From Pseudomonas flexibilis (GTDB lineage: Bacteria > Pseudomonadota > Gammaproteobacteria > Pseudomonadales > Pseudomonadaceae), in assembly GCF_000802425.1 (NCBI RefSeq), contig NZ_JRUD01000005.1, positions 19,477 through 83,476 of the forward strand: 64,000 nucleotides of DNA. The letters are read 5' to 3'. The translations under genes and the position numbers were made by a program. Positions 57,325-64,000 of this stretch are shown here, piece after piece. The notes under the pieces are model-generated. The model searched no databases. It was not told the origin of the DNA and saw only the letters and a program-made list of their open reading frames with translations. Numbering within the stretch: position 1 is the first letter of the stretch; each line of letters starts with the position of its first letter.

Positions 57325-57864
57325 TCAGTTGCGGAACGGGAACTTGAAGGCACGCAGAAGCGCGCGACCTTCGTCGTCGTTACGGGCAGTGGTAGTCAGG
57401 GTGATGTCCAGACCACGCAGAGCATCGATCTTGTCGTAATCGATTTCCGGGAAAATGATCTGCTCTTTCACACCCATGCTGTAGTTGCCACGACCATCGA
57501 AGGACTTGGCATTCAGGCCGCGGAAGTCACGCACACGCGGCAGGGAAATGGACAGCAGACGGTCCAGGAACTCGTACATGCGATCGCTGCGCAGGGTGAC
57601 CTTGACCCCGATCGGCCAGCCCTCGCGGACCTTAAAGCCGGCGATGGACTTGCGAGCGTAGGTGACCACCGGCTTCTGGCCGGTGATCTTTTCCAGATCG
57701 GCTACCGCGTTCTCGATGACTTTCTTGTCGCCGATCGCTTCGCCCAGACCCATGTTCAGGGTGATCTTGGTGATGCGCGGAACTTCCATCACGTTGGCCA
57801 GCTTAAGGTCGTCCTTCAGCTGAGGCGCAATCTGGTTCCGGTAGATCTCTTTGAGTCGTGCCAT
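57325..57864 (-). CDS. rplE: 50S ribosomal protein L5
   Basis: This 179-residue 5S-rRNA-binding protein starts [20 protein letters not shown]. It contains [20 protein letters not shown] near residue 26 and ends [17 protein letters not shown]. In E. coli the S8 repressor acts near the start of rplE. It lies between rplX and rpsN. Confidence 0.97.
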   Translation of the reverse strand: MARLKEIYRNQIAPQLKDDLKLANVMEVPRITKITLNMGLGEAIGDKKVIENAVADLEKITGQKPVVTYARKSIAGFKVREGWPIGVKVTLRSDRMYEFLDRLLSISLPRVRDFRGLNAKSFDGRGNYSMGVKEQIIFPEIDYDKIDALRGLDITLTTTARNDDEGRALLRAFKFPFRN

Positions 57865-57883
57865 TGGTTTCTACCTGCTCTTC

Positions 57884-58198
57884 TCAAGCGCCAACCGGCT
57901 TCTGGGTGGACTTGAAGACACGAATTTTCTTGCCGTCTTCAACCTTGAAGCCAACGCGGTCAGCCTTGTTGGTTTCAGCATTGAAGATTGCAACGTTGGA
58001 CACGTGCAGCGGCGCTTCTTTCTCGACGATACCGCCTTGAACGCCCAGCATCGGGTTCGGCTTGGTGTGGCGCTTCACCAGGTTGACGCCAGCGACGACC
58101 AGACGGTCGTCTGCCAGCACCTTGAGCACCTTGCCACGCTTGCCCTTGTCTTTGCCGGCGATGACGATGATCTCGTCGTCACGACGAATCTTTTGCAT
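57884..58198 (-). CDS. rplX: 50S ribosomal protein L24
   Basis: This 104-residue assembly-initiator protein starts [20 protein letters not shown], which is the KOW motif, and has [20 protein letters not shown] near residue 56. It lies 12 bases after rplN. Confidence 0.97.
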   Translation of the reverse strand: MQKIRRDDEIIVIAGKDKGKRGKVLKVLADDRLVVAGVNLVKRHTKPNPMLGVQGGIVEKEAPLHVSNVAIFNAETNKADRVGFKVEDGKKIRVFKSTQKPVGA

Positions 58199-58210
58199 GA
58201 CGGCTTCTCC

Positions 58211-58579
58211 TTACAGCACTTCGGGGGCGAGCGAGACGATCTTCATGAACTTCTCGGTACGCAGTTCACGAGTCACCGGCCCGAAGATACGGGTGCCGAT
58301 CGGCTCCTGCTTGTTGTTCAGCAGAACCGCGGCGTTGCCATCGAAGCGGATGATCGAACCGTCGGGACGACGCACACCATGACGGGTACGCACGACCACG
58401 GCAGTCATGACCTGGCCTTTCTTGACCTTACCGCGCGGAATCGCTTCTTTCACGGTGACCTTGATGATGTCGCCAATACCGGCATAACGACGGTGCGAAC
58501 CACCCAGGACCTTGATGCACATAACACGACGAGCACCGCTGTTGTCAGCGACGTCGAGCATGGATTGAGTCTGAATCAT
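58211..58579 (-). CDS. rplN: 50S ribosomal protein L14
   Basis: This 122-residue protein starts [20 protein letters not shown] and has [20 protein letters not shown] near residue 76 and [20 protein letters not shown] at the end. It is the first gene of the classical spc unit. Only 23 bases separate it from rpsQ and no promoter was seen there, so S10 and spc probably form one transcript. Confidence 0.97.
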   Translation of the reverse strand: MIQTQSMLDVADNSGARRVMCIKVLGGSHRRYAGIGDIIKVTVKEAIPRGKVKKGQVMTAVVVRTRHGVRRPDGSIIRFDGNAAVLLNNKQEPIGTRIFGPVTRELRTEKFMKIVSLAPEVL

Positions 58580-58602
58580 AAAATTTCTCCGACCCCTAGT
58601 CC

Positions 58603-58869
58603 TTAGACTTCCGCTGCGCGCTCTACGACTTCAACCAGCGCCCAGGACTTGGTCTTGGAAACCGGACGGGTCTCGCGAATGGTGACCAGGTCGCCGATGC
58701 GGCACTGATTGGTTTCGTCGTGGGCGTGCAGTTTGGTCGAACGCTTCACATATTTGCCGTAGATCGGGTGCTTTACGCGACGCTCGATCAGAACGGTGAT
58801 GGACTTGTCCATCTTGTCGCTGACGACACGGCCGGTCAGCGTACGGACGGTTTTCTGAGCTTCAGCCAT
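58603..58869 (-). CDS. rpsQ: 30S ribosomal protein S17
   Basis: This 88-residue OB-fold protein starts [20 protein letters not shown] and contains [20 protein letters not shown] near residue 31 and [20 protein letters not shown] near the end. It is the last gene of the S10 block. Confidence 0.97.
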   Translation of the reverse strand: MAEAQKTVRTLTGRVVSDKMDKSITVLIERRVKHPIYGKYVKRSTKLHAHDETNQCRIGDLVTIRETRPVSKTKSWALVEVVERAAEV

Positions 58870-58871
58870 GA

Positions 58872-59063
58872 TTACTCACCTGCCTGCTGGTTGAGCACAG
58901 TCTTGACGCGAGCGATGTCGCGCTTCACTTGCTTGAGCAGGTGAGACTGCCCCAGCTGACCAGTTGCCTTCTGCATGCGCAGATTGAACTGATCGCGCAG
59001 CAGGCCGAGCAGCTGCTCGTTCAGCTCCTGCGCCGTTTTTCCACGAAGTTCGTTCGCTTTCAT
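58872..59063 (-). CDS. rpmC: 50S ribosomal protein L29
   Basis: This 63-residue two-helix protein starts [20 protein letters not shown] and ends [20 protein letters not shown] with Glu. Its ATG shares one base with the rplP stop (TGATG), so a GTG codon just upstream is not needed. Confidence 0.96.
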   Translation of the reverse strand: MKANELRGKTAQELNEQLLGLLRDQFNLRMQKATGQLGQSHLLKQVKRDIARVKTVLNQQAGE

Positions 59064-59476
59064 CACATCACCGTCCGCTTAACAAAGGTGGTGGCGAGGG
59101 GCAGCTTTGCAGCGGCCAGTGCGAAAGCCTCGCGCGCCAACTCTTCGGAAACACCCTCGATCTCGTAGAGCACCTTGCCCGGCTGAATCTGGGCTACCCA
59201 GTACTCGACGCTACCCTTACCTTTACCCATACGAACTTCGAGGGGCTTCTTGGTAACAGGCTTGTCGGGGAACACGCGGATCCAGATCTTGCCGCCACGC
59301 TTCACGTGACGAGTCAGTGCACGACGTGCAGCTTCGATCTGACGTGCAGTCAGGCGACCGCGGCTCACGGATTTCAGTGCAAACTCGCCGAAGCTGACTT
59401 TGCTACCGCGTTGAGCAAGGCCACGGTTGTGACCGGTCATCTGCTTGCGGAACTTCGTACGCTTGGGTTGCAACAT
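59063..59476 (-). CDS. rplP: 50S ribosomal protein L16
   Basis: This 137-residue protein, near the peptidyl-transferase and A-site tRNA, starts [20 protein letters not shown]. It contains [20 protein letters not shown] near residue 54 and [20 protein letters not shown] near 78. It lies between rpsC and rpmC. Confidence 0.97.
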   Translation of the reverse strand: MLQPKRTKFRKQMTGHNRGLAQRGSKVSFGEFALKSVSRGRLTARQIEAARRALTRHVKRGGKIWIRVFPDKPVTKKPLEVRMGKGKGSVEYWVAQIQPGKVLYEIEGVSEELAREAFALAAAKLPLATTFVKRTVM

Positions 59477-59488
59477 GATGCGTACTCC

Positions 59489-60175
59489 TTATTTCTTGGC
59501 AGCTTTACGAGGAGCGGGCGCTTGCGGCTTCAGCTCTTCGGTGCGGCCGCCAATGACCTCACCCTTGAAGATCCAAACCTTGACACCGATCACACCGTAG
59601 GTGGTGTGCGCTTCGTAAGTGGCGTAGTCAATGTCGGCGCGCAGGGTGTGCAGAGGCACACGACCTTCGCGATACCATTCGGTGCGCGCGATTTCCGCAC
59701 CACCCAGACGACCGCTCACCTGGATCTTGATGCCCTTGGCACCAATACGCATTGCGCTCTGCACCGCACGCTTCATCGCGCGACGGAACATGACACGACG
59801 CTCCAGCTGCTGAGCCACGCTCTGTGCAACCAGCATGGCATCGAGTTCCGGCTTGCGGATTTCCTCGATGTTGATGTGCACGGGCACACCCATTTGCTTG
59901 GTCAGGTCCTGACGCAGCTTCTCAACATCCTCACCCTTCTTGCCGATCACGATGCCGGGACGAGCGGTGTGGATGGTGATGCGTGCGGTCTGAGCCGGAC
60001 GAGCGATGTCGATGCGGCTAACGGACGCGTTTTTTAGTTTGTCCTGGAGATACTCACGAACCTTCAGGTCGGCCAGCAGATAGTCGGCGTACTGACGCTT
60101 ATCTGCGTACCAGACGGAGGTGTGCTCCTTGACGATGCCCAGGCGAATGCCAATGGGATGTACTTTCTGACCCAT
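59489..60175 (-). CDS. rpsC: 30S ribosomal protein S3
   Basis: This 228-residue head protein has a KH domain around [20 protein letters not shown] near residue 68. Its C-terminal domain contains [20 protein letters not shown] near 143. It starts [20 protein letters not shown]. The Lys/Pro-rich tail ends APRKAAKK. Confidence 0.98.
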   Translation of the reverse strand: MGQKVHPIGIRLGIVKEHTSVWYADKRQYADYLLADLKVREYLQDKLKNASVSRIDIARPAQTARITIHTARPGIVIGKKGEDVEKLRQDLTKQMGVPVHINIEEIRKPELDAMLVAQSVAQQLERRVMFRRAMKRAVQSAMRIGAKGIKIQVSGRLGGAEIARTEWYREGRVPLHTLRADIDYATYEAHTTYGVIGVKVWIFKGEVIGGRTEELKPQAPAPRKAAKK

Positions 60176-60187
60176 CTGATCGACCCC

Positions 60188-60520
60188 TTACTTGTCCGCA
60201 ACCTTGACAGTGATATGGCAAGACCGCTTGACGATGCGATCAGCACGGCCCTTGGCACGCGGCATGATACGCTTCAGCGAACGCCCTTCGTTGACGAAGA
60301 CGGTGGAGACCTTCAGGTCGTCCACGTCGGCGCCTTCGTTGTGCTCGGCGTTGGCCACGGCCGACTCCAGCACTTTCTTGATGATCTCGGCGGCTTTCTT
60401 GTTGCTGAAAGCCAGCAGGTTGAGCGCTTCGCCCACCTTCTTCCCGCGGATCTGGTCGGCGACCAAGCGGGCTTTCTGGGCGGAGATGCGAGCGCCCGAC
60501 AGCTTAGCGGCTACTTCCAT
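60188..60520 (-). CDS. rplV: 50S ribosomal protein L22
   Basis: This 110-residue protein lines the exit tunnel. It starts [20 protein letters not shown] and has the tunnel-loop region [20 protein letters not shown] near residue 84. It follows rpsS by 13 bases. Confidence 0.97.
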   Translation of the reverse strand: MEVAAKLSGARISAQKARLVADQIRGKKVGEALNLLAFSNKKAAEIIKKVLESAVANAEHNEGADVDDLKVSTVFVNEGRSLKRIMPRAKGRADRIVKRSCHITVKVADK

Positions 60521-60533
60521 CGTTCCTTACCCC

Positions 60534-60809
60534 TTAGCGCTTGGCTTTCTTGTCCGCAGCATGCCCGCGGTAGGTGCGGGTAGCGGCGAACTCGCCCAGT
60601 TTGTGGCCAACCATGTCCTCGTTGACGAGCACCGGCACATGCTGGCGGCCGTTGTGGACAGCGATGGTCAGACCAACCATTTGCGGCAGAACGATGGAAC
60701 GGCGCGACCAGGTTTTCACCGGCTTGCGATCGTTCTTTTCCACCGCCACTTCGACCTTCTTCAACAGGTGAAGATCGATAAAAGGACCTTTTTTCAGAGA
60801 ACGCGGCAC
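60534..60809 (-). CDS. rpsS: 30S ribosomal protein S19
   Basis: This 91-residue head protein starts [20 protein letters not shown] and contains [20 protein letters not shown] near residue 34 and [20 protein letters not shown] near 67. It is the S13 partner in subunit bridging. Confidence 0.97.
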   Translation of the reverse strand: MPRSLKKGPFIDLHLLKKVEVAVEKNDRKPVKTWSRRSIVLPQMVGLTIAVHNGRQHVPVLVNEDMVGHKLGEFAATRTYRGHAADKKAKR

Positions 60810-60825
60810 AGTCGTATCCCTCTAG

Positions 60826-61647
60826 TTACTTACGGCGACGGACGATCATGTTGTCGGTGCGCTTGTTGGTACGGGTCTTCTTACCCTTGGTCGGGAAGCC
60901 CCACGGCGACACCGGATGACGACCACCGGAAGTACGACCTTCACCACCACCATGCGGGTGATCAACCGGGTTCATGGCCACACCGCGAACGGTCGGACGG
61001 ATACCCTTCCAGCGCTTGGCGCCGGCCTTACCCAGCGAACGCAGGCTGTGCTCGTGGTTCGAGACTTCGCCCAAGGTCGCGCGGCACTCGGCCAGAATCT
61101 TGCGCATTTCACCGGAGCGCAGGCGGACGGTGACGTAAGCACCTTCGCGAGCGACCAGCTGAACCGATGCACCTGCCGAACGAGCGAGCTGAGCGCCCTT
61201 GCCCGGCTTGAGCTCGATGCAGTGGATGGTGGAACCCACCGGAATGTTGCGCAGCGGCAGGGTGTTGCCGGGCTTGATCGGCGCATGGGCGCCAGAGATC
61301 AGCTGGTCACCGGCACTGATGCCCTTCGGCGCGATGACGTAGCGACGCTCACCGTCGGCATATTTCAGCAGCGCGATGTGGGCAGTACGGTTCGGATCGT
61401 ATTCCACGCGCTCGACGATGGCAGGAATGCCATCCTTGTTGCGGCGGAAGTCGACCAGACGGTAGTGCTGCTTGTGACCACCGCCAACGTGGCGAGTGGT
61501 GATACGGCCGTTGTTGTTACGACCGCCGGACTTGGACTGCTTTTCGACCAGCGGAGCGTACGGAGCGCCCTTGTGCAGATCCTGGTTGACCACCTTGACG
61601 ACAAAGCGGCGACCAGCAGAAGTCGGTTTGCATTTAACGATTGCCAT
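60826..61647 (-). CDS. rplB: 50S ribosomal protein L2
   Basis: This 273-residue protein is needed for peptidyl-transferase centre assembly. It starts [20 protein letters not shown] and carries the signature [20 protein letters not shown] near residue 221, with the conserved His. It ends in the basic tail [17 protein letters not shown]. Confidence 0.98.
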   Translation of the reverse strand: MAIVKCKPTSAGRRFVVKVVNQDLHKGAPYAPLVEKQSKSGGRNNNGRITTRHVGGGHKQHYRLVDFRRNKDGIPAIVERVEYDPNRTAHIALLKYADGERRYVIAPKGISAGDQLISGAHAPIKPGNTLPLRNIPVGSTIHCIELKPGKGAQLARSAGASVQLVAREGAYVTVRLRSGEMRKILAECRATLGEVSNHEHSLRSLGKAGAKRWKGIRPTVRGVAMNPVDHPHGGGEGRTSGGRHPVSPWGFPTKGKKTRTNKRTDNMIVRRRK

Positions 61648-61658
61648 GATGCACCCCT

Positions 61659-61958
61659 TTACTCAGCGCTGCTGGCGAAATCGAGATCTTGACCCGGCTG
61701 GAGAGCGATGTACGCCTTCTTCCAGTCGTTGCGCTTGCCCATACCACGCATGGTGCGCTTGGTCTTGCCCTGCACGTTGACAGTGCGGACACCAGCGACC
61801 TTGACGTTGAAAAGGACTTCGACGGCCTTCTTGATTTCCAGCTTGGTTGCATCGGTGGCAACCTTGAAAATGAACTGCTTCTTGCTGTCAGCCAGGACAG
61901 TGGCCTTCTCGGAGATGTGCGGGCCGAGCAGTACTTTGAATACGCGTTCCTGGTTCAT
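61659..61958 (-). CDS. rplW: 50S ribosomal protein L23
   Basis: This 99-residue protein at the tunnel exit docks trigger factor and SRP. It starts [20 protein letters not shown] and has [20 protein letters not shown] near residue 48. Its start overlaps the rplD stop by four bases. Confidence 0.97.
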   Translation of the reverse strand: MNQERVFKVLLGPHISEKATVLADSKKQFIFKVATDATKLEIKKAVEVLFNVKVAGVRTVNVQGKTKRTMRGMGKRNDWKKAYIALQPGQDLDFASSAE

Positions 61959-62557
61959 CCCAGCAGCTCCTCGAATTTCTTCACCGCCGACACGGTGATC
62001 AGCACCTTGTCGTAGGCAATCAGGCTGACCGGATCGCTGCCCTGGACGTCGCGAACGTCGACGTGCGGCAGGTTACGCGCAGCCAGGTACAGGTTTTGAT
62101 CGACCGCATCGGTAACGATCAGCACATCGGACAGGTTCAGACCGCCCAGCTTGCTCAGCAGACCCTTGGTCTTCGGAGCATCGACCGAGAACTCTTCAAC
62201 CACGACCAGGCGATCGGTACGAGCCAGCTCAGCAAGGATGGAGCGCATGGCGGCGCGGTACATCTTCTTGTTGAGCTTCTGGGAGTGATCCTGCGGCTTG
62301 GCGGCAAAGGTCACGCCGCCGCTGCGCCAGATGGGGCTGCGGATGGAACCGGCGCGAGCACGACCAGTACCCTTCTGACGGAACGGCTTGGCACCGCCAC
62401 CAGAAACTTCAGCACGGGTCTTCTGGGCGCGGGTGCCTTGACGGCCACCAGCCATGTAGGCCACGACTGCCTGGTGTACCAGGGTCTCGTTGAACTCACC
62501 GCCGAAGATACGATCGGAAACTTCGATCGCCTGAGCGCCATTTACATTCAATTGCAT
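61955..62557 (-). CDS. rplD: 50S ribosomal protein L4
   Basis: This 200-residue tunnel protein has the basic internal loop [20 protein letters not shown] near residue 57. In E. coli it also represses the S10 operon. It starts [20 protein letters not shown]. It overlaps rplW. Confidence 0.97.
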   Translation of the reverse strand: MQLNVNGAQAIEVSDRIFGGEFNETLVHQAVVAYMAGGRQGTRAQKTRAEVSGGGAKPFRQKGTGRARAGSIRSPIWRSGGVTFAAKPQDHSQKLNKKMYRAAMRSILAELARTDRLVVVEEFSVDAPKTKGLLSKLGGLNLSDVLIVTDAVDQNLYLAARNLPHVDVRDVQGSDPVSLIAYDKVLITVSAVKKFEELLG

Positions 62558-62571
62558 CTCAGTTTCTCCCC

Positions 62572-63201
62572 TTACGCCTTGACAGCCGGACGGACGATAA
62601 CGTCGCCACCGGTAGCGCCCGGAACGGCACCCTTGACCAGCAGCAGGTTACGTTCGGCATCGACGCGCACCACTTCCAGGGACTGCACGGTCACGCGCTC
62701 AGCGCCGAGATGACCGGACATCTTCTTGCCCTTGAAAACACGACCAGGAGTCTGGCACTGGCCAATGGAACCCGGAACGCGGTGGGAGACGGAGTTGCCG
62801 TGGGTGTTGTCCTGACCACGGAAGTTCCAGCGCTTGATGGTACCGGCAAAGCCTTTACCCTTGGACTGGCCGGTGACATCCACCAGCTGACCAGCCTGGA
62901 AAATTTCCGCCTTGATCTCATCACCAGCCTGGTACTCGCCGTCTTCAAGACGGAATTCCAGGACGGCACGACCAGCAGCGACATTTGCCTTGGCGAAGTG
63001 ACCGGCTTGAGCCTTGGTCACGCGGGAAGCGCGACGCTCGCCGACAGTCACCTGCACGGCACGATAGCCATCGCTCTCTTCGTTCTTGAACTGGGTGACG
63101 CGATTCGGCTCGATCTCGATGACCGTAACCGGAATAGAGACACCTTCCTCGGTGAAAATGCGGGTCATGCCGCACTTACGACCGACTACACCAATAGTCA
63201 T
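62572..63201 (-). CDS. rplC: 50S ribosomal protein L3
   Basis: This 209-residue protein reaches the peptidyl-transferase centre. It starts [20 protein letters not shown]. The central extension [20 protein letters not shown] near residue 108 is conserved. The glutamine in [20 protein letters not shown] near 144 is the usual PrmB methylation site. The ATG has gagg nine bases upstream. Confidence 0.97.
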   Translation of the reverse strand: MTIGVVGRKCGMTRIFTEEGVSIPVTVIEIEPNRVTQFKNEESDGYRAVQVTVGERRASRVTKAQAGHFAKANVAAGRAVLEFRLEDGEYQAGDEIKAEIFQAGQLVDVTGQSKGKGFAGTIKRWNFRGQDNTHGNSVSHRVPGSIGQCQTPGRVFKGKKMSGHLGAERVTVQSLEVVRVDAERNLLLVKGAVPGATGGDVIVRPAVKA

Positions 63202-63285
63202 GTTGTAAAACCTCATGAGTGTACGGGGCTTTCACCCGCTATGGCCGCCCATTTCAGAGCGTTACACGACTAAAACCGGGAGGTT

Positions 63286-63597
63286 TTAGCCGAGGCTGAT
63301 CTGCACTTCCACGCCAGCCGCAAGATCGAGCTTCATCAGCGCATCGACGGTTTTGTCGGTCGGCTGAACGATGTCCAGCACGCGCTTGTGGGTACGAATT
63401 TCATACTGATCGCGCGCGTCTTTGTTGACGTGCGGAGAGATCAGCACAGTGTACCGCTCCTTGCGGGTAGGCAGAGGAATCGGACCACGCACCTGAGCCC
63501 CAGTACGTTTCGCGGTTTCCACGATTTCCTGGGTGGATTGATCGATCAGGCGATGGTCAAAAGCCTTCAACCGAATACGGATTTGTTGGTTTTGCAT
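63286..63597 (-). CDS. rpsJ: 30S ribosomal protein S10 (NusE)
   Basis: This 103-residue protein starts [20 protein letters not shown] and contains [20 protein letters not shown] near residue 38. It also acts as NusE with NusB, encoded at 27404-27892, in antitermination. It is the first gene behind the strong promoter at 63662-63690. A ctaaaacc/ggttttag hairpin overlaps its stop. Confidence 0.98.
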   Translation of the reverse strand: MQNQQIRIRLKAFDHRLIDQSTQEIVETAKRTGAQVRGPIPLPTRKERYTVLISPHVNKDARDQYEIRTHKRVLDIVQPTDKTVDALMKLDLAAGVEVQISLG

Positions 63598-63661
63598 TTT
63601 GACCTCAGACTCCAATTTGCCATCCCCAACGGACGGACTACGCCCGTTAAAAGGAGGCGCA

Positions 63662-63690
63662 ATTGTACGGATGCCCCCAGGGGGTGTCAA
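63662..63690 (-). promoter_or_regulatory. Strong sigma-70 promoter of the S10 operon
   Basis: A consensus TTGACA (63685-63690) and TACAAT (63662-63667) on the minus strand are separated by exactly 17 bases. The start would be near 63655, about 58 bases before rpsJ. It lies between the tuf terminator and rpsJ, so S10 can be expressed independently of tuf. Confidence 0.85.
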
Positions 63691-63707
63691 TCTTTGATCA
63701 GTCAAAC

Positions 63708-63731
63708 AAAAAGGGCCCCGAAGGGCCCTTT
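63708..63731 (-). terminator. Intrinsic terminator of tuf
   Basis: On the minus strand aaagggccc and gggcccttt flank a TTCG tetraloop, followed by tttttgtttg. It lies 17 bases after the tuf stop codon. Confidence 0.92.
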
Positions 63732-63747
63732 CTGCGCAGTTCCCCGA

Positions 63748-64000
<253 letters not shown>

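Overview
The window is GC-rich proteobacterial chromosome. Gene content and order point to Pseudomonas in the broad sense: ssb–MFS–uvrA, katA next to the ribosomal cluster, the ribA…ribD–nrdR block, a zinc ABC operon followed by oprG, and S10/spc/alpha operons with Pseudomonas-type proteins. The species cannot be fixed from sequence alone. No prophage, insertion sequence, integrase or CRISPR array was seen.

Layout. (1) 0.26–3.4 kb, plus strand: a MazG-like pyrophosphohydrolase and cmoM, two DUF4136 lipoproteins, then a DsrE-like protein overlapping a GcvH-like lipoyl carrier. (2) 3.4–3.66 kb: gene-free, filled with palindromic repeats. (3) 3.66–12.7 kb, minus strand: a selenocysteine module made of fdnG (in-frame UGA with SECIS), fdnH, fdnI, fdhE, selA, selB and selC. 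(4) 12.9–23.3 kb, plus strand: a small membrane protein, dxs, cobT–cobS–cobC, then a cobalamin riboswitch controlling btuB, followed by btuF–btuC–btuD and a divergent PduO-type adenosyltransferase homologue. (5) 23.3–32.2 kb, mostly minus strand: a membrane protein, ribA, a retropepsin-like protease, an unknown protein, then nrdR–ribD, an FMN riboswitch, and ribE–ribBA–ribH–nusB–thiL–pgpA. (6) 32.3–41 kb: a methyltransferase, an unknown outer-membrane protein, cnoX, a ZrgA-type zinc ABC operon with a Zur-like operator, oprG and an RmlD-like reductase. (7) 41–49.8 kb: ssb, a YajR-like transporter, uvrA, katA and a PqqU-like TonB receptor. (8) 49.9–64 kb, minus strand: rplQ back to rpsJ, then the 3' end of tuf.

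How the genes work together. SelA, SelB and selC are the decoding machinery for the UGA in fdnG, and FdhE matures that enzyme. CobT, CobS and CobC assemble the nucleotide loop of B12, while BtuB/F/C/D import corrinoid. RibA, RibBA, RibD, RibH and RibE form a complete riboflavin pathway. The ribosomal block has three near-consensus sigma-70 promoters: before rpsJ, before rpsM, and inside the spc operon between rpsN and rpsH.

The most unusual items are the terminator/promoter/attenuator-like cassette between rpsN and rpsH, the DsrE–lipoyl-carrier pair, the adenosyltransferase homologue with altered active-site motifs, a 12-residue insertion in ribosomal protein S5, and about 40 bp at the right edge that do not match EF-Tu.
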